64,000 bases of DNA from contig CALOBW010000064.1 of the NCBI GenBank assembly GCA_942491525.1, positions 101,386 to 165,385 of the forward strand, in the 5' to 3' direction. Within the stretch, counting starts at the first letter, position 1. Every line of letters begins with the position of its first letter. The position numbers and the translations under genes were made by a program. Source of the DNA: CAYWBU01 sp942491525 (GTDB taxonomy: Bacteria > Desulfobacterota > Desulfomonilia > UBA1062). Below are positions 9,097 through 15,266 of this stretch, piece by piece. Below the pieces are notes generated by a model that did not search any database, was not told where the DNA came from, and saw only the letters and a list, made by a program, of their open reading frames with translations.

Positions 9097-9876
9097 ATGA
9101 AATATCCTGATATTGATCCTATTATATTCTCAGTCGGGCCTCTGCATGTACGTTGGTACGGTATGATGTATGTTGTTGGTTTCTTTATGGCCTATTGGAT
9201 TGTGCGCCATCTCAGCAGTCGTGATCATTACGACATGAGTAAGGATGAGATTGAGGACTGTCTGACCTACACAATTCTTGGGGTTATTGTCGGCGGGCGC
9301 CTGGGATACTGTCTCTTTTACAATCTGGCATACTATCTTCAACATCCGATCGAGGTTTTGTACGTCTGGACCGGCGGCATGTCGTTTCATGGCGGACTGC
9401 TCGGGTTTGCTACGGCCGGATGGATCTTCGCCAAGCGCTACAATAAGTCATTCTGGATGCTTTCCGATCTGGGAGCCATCGGATCGACGGCCGGTCTCTT
9501 TTCAGTCAGGCTGGGGAACTTTATCAATGGGGAGCTCTTTGGTCGTGTGACGGATGTGCCCTGGGCGATGGTGTTTCCGGGCGGCGGGCCCCTGCCGCGT
9601 CACCCGTCTCAGCTTTATGAAAGTTTCATGGAGGGGCCACTGCTCTTTACCGTTCTCTACCTTATAGCTCGCAAAGATCGCACCCATGGTGTGATCTTTG
9701 GGTGCTTTTTGATCTTTTATGGTGCGTTCAGATTTTTCCTGGAGTTTTTCCGGGAGCCCGATGCCCATCTCGGTTTCATCGTGGCCCACTTGTCGATGGG
9801 TCAGCTGCTTTGTTCGGCGATGATTATTGCCGGCAGCGTTATCCTGGGATTGCGTCTAAGGGTTATGAGTAAATAG
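9097..9876 (+). CDS. lgt: Prolipoprotein diacylglyceryl transferase
   Basis: Inner-membrane enzyme that moves diacylglycerol from phosphatidylglycerol onto the lipobox cysteine of prelipoproteins. The protein has several membrane helices and the family landmarks VRWYGMMY, GGRLGYCLFYN, MSFHGGLLG (with the conserved His) and the Lgt signature RLGNFINGELFGR. The ATG at 9097 gives MKYPDIDPIIFSVGPLHV, the usual family start (259 residues). An in-frame TTG at 9061 is possible, and no clear Shine-Dalgarno decides. At least two lipoproteins in the window (13879, 37833) would be clients. Confidence 0.95.
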   Translation: MKYPDIDPIIFSVGPLHVRWYGMMYVVGFFMAYWIVRHLSSRDHYDMSKDEIEDCLTYTILGVIVGGRLGYCLFYNLAYYLQHPIEVLYVWTGGMSFHGGLLGFATAGWIFAKRYNKSFWMLSDLGAIGSTAGLFSVRLGNFINGELFGRVTDVPWAMVFPGGGPLPRHPSQLYESFMEGPLLFTVLYLIARKDRTHGVIFGCFLIFYGAFRFFLEFFREPDAHLGFIVAHLSMGQLLCSAMIIAGSVILGLRLRVMSK

Positions 9877-9877
9877 T

Positions 9878-11773
9878 ATGGAATTTGAGCAGGAGTTTCG
9901 AGATTGGCTGCCGCGCGGTTTGCGGGCCTTTACTCACTACAACAGATATAAGCAGCGGATCATGCTTGAAAATGATTCCATCGGCGCAAATGTAATTCTA
10001 AAACTGCTGCCGCTCTGTCTGCATATTAATCATCCCGATCTGCCGGGATATGTTGAAGATAAAGGGTGTCCCAGCGGTATCAAGACCATGGAGTGGCCGC
10101 CGGATGCCATTCGTACCATCGAATCGCACATCGGCCGTAAGATCATGCTGGGGGAGCTGCAGAACTATATCCCGCGCCAGCGTCTGATAGAGGGTCTCTT
10201 CACCATTGGTTCTGTGGGGTGCGTGGCCCAGACCAAGAAGTCGGATTATGACATCTGGGTGGTGGTGGATGCCAGGGCTATCGGTCAGAGCCGCCTGGCT
10301 CTCTTGCAGCGCAAGCTGATGATGCTCGAACGCTGGATCTGCAGTCGCTATTTTGTTGAGGTCCACTTTTTCCCGATGGATATACTTGATATCCAGGCTA
10401 ATCGTTTCGGTCAGGTCTCGCATGAGGGTGCCGGTTCTGCGCTGAAATATATCCTCAAAGAGGAGTTCTACCGCACCATGACCCTGATTGAGGGTCGTAT
10501 ACCTCTCTGGTGGGTTGTGCCCGCCGGGATCAGTCTGGATAATTATGAGCGTTCATTCGGATTATTGCATCGTCTGGGTGCCATCAGTGCCGATGAGTTC
10601 ATCGATTTCGGAAATATTGTGGCGGTACCCGAGCAGGAGTTTATGGGATCGGCTCTATGGCAGATGCACAAGGCGATCAGTGATCCGCTCAAGTCGGTGC
10701 TTAAGATGGCTCTTGTCGCCACCTACCTGGAGGTGGATGGCGCGGAACGCGGCCCGCTGCTCTGTGAGAAGTTGAAGGCGGGCGTTTTCCGCGCCAGCAA
10801 GAATGATATTGTCGACCCCTACATTGAGGCGTTCAGAGGGGTTGAAACCTACTATATTGAAAAGGGTGACCTCAAGACTGCGGATCTGATGCGCAAGTGC
10901 TTCTATCTGAAGGTCGCCCCCGATATCAAGAGCAGTGACCTGCTGAAGATCGGAACTCGTGATAAAGCTTCTATCATGTCGGAAGTGGTCAAATCATGGG
11001 GATGGTCATTGCGGACCATTGAGGAGCTTAATAGGTTTAATGACTGGAGCGTTGAGCAGTACCGCCGCTTTGGTGATGAGATCCATGACTACCTGATGAA
11101 AACGACGGTCATGCTGATTCGCAAGGCCAAGGGTTTTCTTGTCAACACCTCGGCCGAGGAGGATGTCGAGATCGAGATTCTGCGGCGCAGGGTTCAGTCG
11201 GTCTATGTGCATAAGGATAGTAAGATCGAGTGTGAAAAACGGGTCAAGAAGGATGAGCCCTCCTATGACCAGATCTACTTCGCATATACCCACGGCAGCT
11301 GGCATATCGCGTACTCGGCTCCGCAGGCCAAAGAGGGGGACTATATCAAGTCGGCCGAACGTGTCACAACCCTCGTCGGGTGGTTGGTTTTTAATCGCCG
11401 GCTATCACCGTCGACCTCATTTCATATGATTCCCAATTCATCCGAAGTCTCGCTCTCTGACCTGCAGGCGCTTATGAGTGAGTTGACGGGTATTATCCCC
11501 TCGGCAAATTCAGAGGGCCTTGACCGTGAGGCGCTGATGGAGCCGGCTTTCTATAAGACCATCATGTTGGTGGGAAATCTGGAGAAGGGGCATCACCTCG
11601 AAAAACTCTACGATGTTGATGTTCTCGCCCTCAATAGCTGGCATGAACTCTTCAGTTTCCATGTGCCGGCGGCACAGATCAATGCCTGGCTCAGGCAGAA
11701 TAAGCGGGTGGAAAGCGACATTCAGGTCTGGATGCCGGGTAGCCAGGAAACCAAGAAATTGAAGCTGGTATAG
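9878..11773 (+). CDS. Class I adenylate cyclase homologue
   Basis: Predicted to make cAMP from ATP. The 631-residue soluble protein carries FTIGSVGCVAQTKKSDYDIW at about residues 109-128, matching the catalytic GS...SDxDxW nucleotidyltransferase core of enterobacterial CyaA. It is shorter than E. coli CyaA (about 850 residues), and the missing length is likely from the C-terminal regulatory half. Its ATG is one base past the lgt stop, and the nitrilase gene follows after eight bases. The class I family is known mostly from gammaproteobacteria. A nucleotidyltransferase with another product is possible. Confidence 0.8.
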   Translation: MEFEQEFRDWLPRGLRAFTHYNRYKQRIMLENDSIGANVILKLLPLCLHINHPDLPGYVEDKGCPSGIKTMEWPPDAIRTIESHIGRKIMLGELQNYIPRQRLIEGLFTIGSVGCVAQTKKSDYDIWVVVDARAIGQSRLALLQRKLMMLERWICSRYFVEVHFFPMDILDIQANRFGQVSHEGAGSALKYILKEEFYRTMTLIEGRIPLWWVVPAGISLDNYERSFGLLHRLGAISADEFIDFGNIVAVPEQEFMGSALWQMHKAISDPLKSVLKMALVATYLEVDGAERGPLLCEKLKAGVFRASKNDIVDPYIEAFRGVETYYIEKGDLKTADLMRKCFYLKVAPDIKSSDLLKIGTRDKASIMSEVVKSWGWSLRTIEELNRFNDWSVEQYRRFGDEIHDYLMKTTVMLIRKAKGFLVNTSAEEDVEIEILRRRVQSVYVHKDSKIECEKRVKKDEPSYDQIYFAYTHGSWHIAYSAPQAKEGDYIKSAERVTTLVGWLVFNRRLSPSTSFHMIPNSSEVSLSDLQALMSELTGIIPSANSEGLDREALMEPAFYKTIMLVGNLEKGHHLEKLYDVDVLALNSWHELFSFHVPAAQINAWLRQNKRVESDIQVWMPGSQETKKLKLV

Positions 11774-11781
11774 GAGTGGGC

Positions 11782-12594
11782 ATGCGAGTTGCTGTTTGTC
11801 AAATCTTGCAGAACTATGACTGCGATGCCAATCTTAAGCGGGCGGTTGTTCAGGTGGAGGCTGCCGCTGACTGTGATATGGTGGTGCTGCCCGAGATGTT
11901 CATCACGCCCTTTGAGCATGATGCTATCTGCAGAGCTGACGCGCATGCGACAGAGGCTCTTGAGATAATGCAGCATCTGGCCCATAAGCACTCGATCTAT
12001 CTGCTGGCCGGTACTCTGCCTGTTGTGGTGGATGGACGACGCTATAACCGGGCTCACATCATTGGGCCTGATGGCGAGATAATCGACCATTATGATAAGA
12101 TGCATCTCTTTGATTGCACTCCGCCGGACTTTAAGCCCATTAAGGAGTCCGATACCTTTACGCCCGGGTCGCGACTTGTCAGTTTTGATACTCCCTGGGG
12201 GCGGGTCGGAATCATGGTCTGTTACGATCTCCGCTTCACCCCTTTGAGTCAGCTGCTGGCAAATGAGGGAATCGAGCTTCTGCTGGTGCCGGCGGCTTTC
12301 TCGGTGGCCACTGGCGAAGCCCACTGGGAGATGCTGCTGCGCATGCGTGCACTTGAGCTGCAGGCATTTGTCATTGGCGCCGAACCGGCCCGCAATGCCG
12401 GTCTGAGTTATGTCCCCTGGGGGCATTCCGCCATTTGTGATCCTTGGGGCCGGGTGGTGGCCAAGGCTGGTCCGGCCGAAGAGCTGCTGATCGCCGAGTT
12501 GGACATGGCTGAGATTGAGCACACCAAGGAGCGGTTTCCGCTTTTGCGGCACCGGCGTCTTGATCTCTATGCCACAAATTGGAGCGGTGCATGA
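11782..12594 (+). CDS. Nitrilase-superfamily amidase (Nit1/Nit2-like)
   Basis: A 270-residue carbon-nitrogen hydrolase with the complete catalytic triad: Glu in VVLPEMFITPF, Lys in DHYDKMHLFD and Cys in GIMVCYDLRF. The KMHLFD and CYDLRF wording places it near Nit1/Nit2 and YafV, which act as omega-amidases or deaminated-glutathione amidases, so a repair-type amidase role is likely; the exact substrate is inference. AGGAG at 11772-11776 sits five bases before the ATG at 11782; the GTG at 11776 overlaps the site itself and is less likely. Its stop overlaps the next start (ATGA). Confidence 0.88.
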   Translation: MRVAVCQILQNYDCDANLKRAVVQVEAAADCDMVVLPEMFITPFEHDAICRADAHATEALEIMQHLAHKHSIYLLAGTLPVVVDGRRYNRAHIIGPDGEIIDHYDKMHLFDCTPPDFKPIKESDTFTPGSRLVSFDTPWGRVGIMVCYDLRFTPLSQLLANEGIELLLVPAAFSVATGEAHWEMLLRMRALELQAFVIGAEPARNAGLSYVPWGHSAICDPWGRVVAKAGPAEELLIAELDMAEIEHTKERFPLLRHRRLDLYATNWSGA

Positions 12595-13340
12595 TCGATA
12601 TCAGGTCTATTTCTAAAAATTTCAAGGGTCAGCAAGTTCTGGATTCGTTGAGTATGAGCATTCCTACCGGCAAGATCACGGTTATCATCGGCCCCAGCGG
12701 AACTGGCAAGAGCGTGCTGCTGAAGCATGTCCTCGGCCTGCTCAAACCCGACAGTGGCCAGATAGTTATCCGGGATCAGGATATTTGCAGCATGAATGAG
12801 CTGGATCTTAATGATATCCGCAAGGAGTTCGGGGTCTGCTTTCAGGATGCGGCTCTGTTTGACTCCATGAACGTAGGGGGCAACGTGGCCTTTCCCTTCA
12901 AGGTTCATACTGACCTGAATGATGCTGAAATCAGTGAACGGGTGGCCGATCTGCTCAAAGAGGTCGGCCTGGCGGGCATTGAGGAGAAGTTGCCTTCCCA
13001 GATATCGGGCGGCATGCGCAAACGTGTCGGAATCGCCCGGGCGCTTGCGCTCTCGCCGGCGTATCTGCTCTTTGACGAGCCCACCACCGGCCTTGATCCG
13101 GTTATGAGCAAGGCCATCAACACCCTGATCAGGGATGTGCAGTCGCATATTGGCGCCACCGCACTCGTGATCAGTCATGATATTCAGGGCGCCTTCGAAG
13201 TGGCCGATCATATGGCCATGATCTATAAGGGGCGTATTGTTTTTGAGGGCACGCCAGCGGACTTCAAGAGTACCTCTGATCCATTGGTTAAGCAGTTTGT
13301 GGAGGGCGGCCTCACGGGGCCAATCAATCCGATTCAGTAG
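12591..13340 (+). CDS. MlaF-type ABC transporter ATPase, orphan
   Basis: A 249-residue ATPase resembling MlaF/Ttg2A of retrograde phospholipid transport. It has Walker A (GPSGTGKSVLLKHVLGL), signature SGGMRKRVGIARA and Walker B (LLFDEPTTGLDPV), with the GTGKSVLLKH wording characteristic of the MlaF group. It starts at the ATG at 12591, overlapping the nitrilase stop by 4 bp. The partner permease (MlaE), MCE protein (MlaD) and MlaC are not adjacent, so it must pair with proteins encoded elsewhere or serve another importer. It ends 17 bp inside the convergent UspA gene. Confidence 0.85.
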   Translation: MIDIRSISKNFKGQQVLDSLSMSIPTGKITVIIGPSGTGKSVLLKHVLGLLKPDSGQIVIRDQDICSMNELDLNDIRKEFGVCFQDAALFDSMNVGGNVAFPFKVHTDLNDAEISERVADLLKEVGLAGIEEKLPSQISGGMRKRVGIARALALSPAYLLFDEPTTGLDPVMSKAINTLIRDVQSHIGATALVISHDIQGAFEVADHMAMIYKGRIVFEGTPADFKSTSDPLVKQFVEGGLTGPINPIQ

Positions 13341-13800
13341 TTTTGCGGCGCCTTTTCTCGCTGGCTTCCGGATGTTTGATTATCAGCACCGGGCAGTGGG
13401 CTCGCTTGACAATTTTTTCGGCAGTACCGCCGAAAATCAGATGTTGGATTCCGGTTCTGCCGTGACTGCCGAGGATGATCAGGTCCATGTCCTCCTGGTC
13501 GGCATAGTTGTTGATCTCATGAAACGGTATGCCGTGAAAGAGGGCCGTATCGCAGACAAAGTCGACGCTGGCGCGCCGGGCCATCTCTTCCAGCTTGTTG
13601 GTGGCGTTCTCCTCAAATTCGGCATAGAGCTGGGGCAGGATGCTGGGACTCAGGTTGAACTCCGAGAAGTCGGTGAAGTCCTGTAGCACATGCACCAGGA
13701 AGAGCCTGGCCTGAAAATTCTCGTTGAATTTAAGTGCATATTCAAAAGCATATGCGGCTGATGAACTGAAATCTGTCGGTACAAGTATTTTCTTAAACAT
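13324..13800 (-). CDS. Universal stress protein (UspA family)
   Basis: A 158-residue single Usp domain. It opens with FKKILVPTDFSSSA, the usual nucleotide-site strand and loop, and ends with the phosphate-binding loop GSHGRTGIQHLIFGGTAE. The family pattern is G-xx-G-9x-G-(S/T); here the last residue is Gly, a mild departure, so ATP binding is likely but not certain. A short Lys/Arg-rich tail (EKRRRKTTESD) follows. The start at 13800 is chosen by family alignment; it has no Shine-Dalgarno, nor does the ATG nine codons upstream. Confidence 0.85.
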   Translation of the reverse strand: MFKKILVPTDFSSSAAYAFEYALKFNENFQARLFLVHVLQDFTDFSEFNLSPSILPQLYAEFEENATNKLEEMARRASVDFVCDTALFHGIPFHEINNYADQEDMDLIILGSHGRTGIQHLIFGGTAEKIVKRAHCPVLIIKHPEASEKRRRKTTESD

Positions 13801-13878
13801 GTTGAAAAAAATAAGGCGGATGCACATGAAGTCAATGGTGGGCTTGCCGTGCTCTTTGAAAGAGGGTAGAAGGTTGAT

Positions 13879-14436
13879 ATGCGTAATATATATCCAATAT
13901 TGCTGATTATTTTATTGAGCGGTTGTGCTTCGCTGAACCTTGAGCAGCGAGAGTGCTTTCCCTTTGTGGCCTCAATGTCGGCCAGGGGCGTCTATCACGG
14001 CAATGTGATCGGTCATCAGGGGGCCTTGGTTGTCACTTCGGCTGAAGTGGCAGAAGTGCAGATATACGGTCCGTTCGGACTGGCCGCCGGTTCAGTGAAA
14101 ATGCAGGATGGATGTATGAAGATTACAGACATGTGGGGTAATCTTCTTGAATATTATAAATTTCCGGCCAATGATTTCAGTGCACTGCTGGCCGGTCAGG
14201 CCCCCAGAAGAGGCTATCTGCTCTCTCGCCGGAATGGTGATGGCCGCAGGATTTACTATAGTTGGGGGCGGCTTGAGCTTGATCAGGCGGGGCGGCCGCT
14301 TGTACTCAATATAGACGCGGAACCTGAAGTGAGGCTTGATTTTGGTTGGCAGGCGAGTCTGGTAAGGGTTGCCTTCAGTCAGGGTTCTGATAAAATTATA
14401 TTAGATCTGAATATTGTTGAAGGCGGGTGCTGGTGA
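13879..14436 (+). CDS. Hypothetical outer-membrane lipoprotein
   Basis: A 185-residue lipoprotein. It has an N-terminal hydrophobic signal ending in the lipobox LLSGC, so Cys17 would be acylated by Lgt and the protein exported. Ala and Ser at the next two positions do not favour inner-membrane retention, hence outer membrane. The mature part is beta-rich, with alternating polar and hydrophobic strands, somewhat reminiscent of the LolB/DUF4292 fold, but no diagnostic motif is seen, so that is a guess. It is followed by two small genes with overlapping or near-touching ends. Confidence 0.75.
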   Translation: MRNIYPILLIILLSGCASLNLEQRECFPFVASMSARGVYHGNVIGHQGALVVTSAEVAEVQIYGPFGLAAGSVKMQDGCMKITDMWGNLLEYYKFPANDFSALLAGQAPRRGYLLSRRNGDGRRIYYSWGRLELDQAGRPLVLNIDAEPEVRLDFGWQASLVRVAFSQGSDKIILDLNIVEGGCW

Positions 14437-14771
14437 TGTTGGTGATCAGGTGTCGAAACTGCTCCAAACGCATTATCTGGGATGATTTTCAGGCCGGCGA
14501 GGTGATCTGTCCCAAATGCAATCAGGTGGCTGACGTAGCCGCTTCGCTGGCAGACAACATTGAACGCCGTGAGCGTGAACTTGTAGTTTTCCGGTACCAC
14601 TGTCCGGCCTGCCGGCAGGGGGTGAATCGGCGCATCGCGGTCCGCTGTCCGGCCTGCGGCCGTTGGATCTGGTGGCGCCTGGCCCTGCACATCAAGACCC
14701 AGGTGCTGCTTCTATTCCTGTTTATCTACCTCGTTTGGGGATTGTGGCTGCTTGTTGGAATGGTAGGTTAA
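14436..14771 (+). CDS. Double zinc-ribbon protein with C-terminal membrane helix
   Basis: A 111-residue protein with two CxxC...CxxC zinc ribbons: CRNC and CPKC in residues 6-31, then CPAC and CPAC at about 57-78. A single strongly hydrophobic helix follows at the end (about 90-108, VLLLFLFIYLVWGLWLLVG). It would be a tail-anchored protein with zinc ribbons in the cytoplasm. The ATG overlaps the lipoprotein stop (TGATG); a GTG at 14427 is the alternative. No family recognised, and function unknown. Confidence 0.7.
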   Translation: MLVIRCRNCSKRIIWDDFQAGEVICPKCNQVADVAASLADNIERRERELVVFRYHCPACRQGVNRRIAVRCPACGRWIWWRLALHIKTQVLLLFLFIYLVWGLWLLVGMVG

Positions 14772-14773
14772 GT

Positions 14774-15130
14774 TTGCCCAGTATCAACCCCAAAAAGATC
14801 AAAGCACTGGAAGATCGGTTTGCTGCACTCGGGATCAATGAGTCTGACATTGAGGAGAAGTTTGTGCGTGCGCAGGGGCGCGGTGGTCAGAAACTCAATA
14901 AGACATCAAGTTGTTGCTGGCTTAAGCATCTGCCGAGCGGCATTGAGATCAAGTGCCAGCAGGAGCGCTCTCAGGCCATGAACAGGTTTCTGGCGCGCCG
15001 GCAGCTGGCCGACAAACTGGATGAGTTAAGCGGCGGCAAGCCCAGTGCGCGCCAGGCCAAGGCTGATAAGATACGTAAACAGAAGGCCCGCCGTTCGCGC
15101 AGAACCAAAAGCAAACTTTCAGCCGACTAG
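14774..15130 (+). CDS. GGQ-motif peptide chain release factor-like protein
   Basis: A 118-residue protein containing the peptidyl-tRNA hydrolysis motif GRGGQKLNKTSS and a very basic C-terminal tail rich in Lys and Arg. This is the layout of small ribosome-rescue factors such as ArfB/YaeJ and mitochondrial mtRF-R: a catalytic domain 3 of RF1/RF2 without stop-codon recognition domains. It probably frees stalled ribosomes. The proposed start is the TTG at 14774, just after the preceding stop, with TAGGT upstream; no ATG is available before the motif in this frame without running far into the neighbour. Confidence 0.8.
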   Translation: MPSINPKKIKALEDRFAALGINESDIEEKFVRAQGRGGQKLNKTSSCCWLKHLPSGIEIKCQQERSQAMNRFLARRQLADKLDELSGGKPSARQAKADKIRKQKARRSRRTKSKLSAD

Positions 15131-15169
15131 GCTTGCCGGGACCGTCAGTCCTGATATTTATATGAGAAG

Positions 15170-15197
15170 TTGTTCATTTGATATATTTGATTACAAT
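15170..15197 (+). promoter_or_regulatory. Candidate promoter of the hybrid histidine kinase gene
   Basis: TTGTTC (15170-15175), 16 bp, TACAAT (15192-15197). The -10 matches five of six positions, but the -35 is weak. It would give a leader of about 60 bases containing the hairpins described separately. Confidence 0.4.
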
Positions 15198-15210
15198 AAT
15201 CTGTGGGTGC

Positions 15211-15257
15211 AGATTTTGGGGTAAATCTAAGCAGGAGGTGGTCCGCCCCTTAGGCGG
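15211..15257 (+). promoter_or_regulatory. Structured 5' leader: two hairpins flanking the Shine-Dalgarno
   Basis: Between the promoter candidate and the ATG at 15267 are two inverted repeats. The first is AGATTT (15211-15216) with AAATCT (15223-15228). The second is CCGCC (15243-15247) with GGCGG (15253-15257), extendable by G-U pairs. The strong AGGAGG (15233-15238) lies between them, 28 bases from the start codon; folding of the second hairpin would shorten this gap to about 13 bases. The GC hairpin is followed by GTTTT and could instead act as a weak terminator. Confidence 0.45.
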
Positions 15258-15266
15258 GTTTTATGT

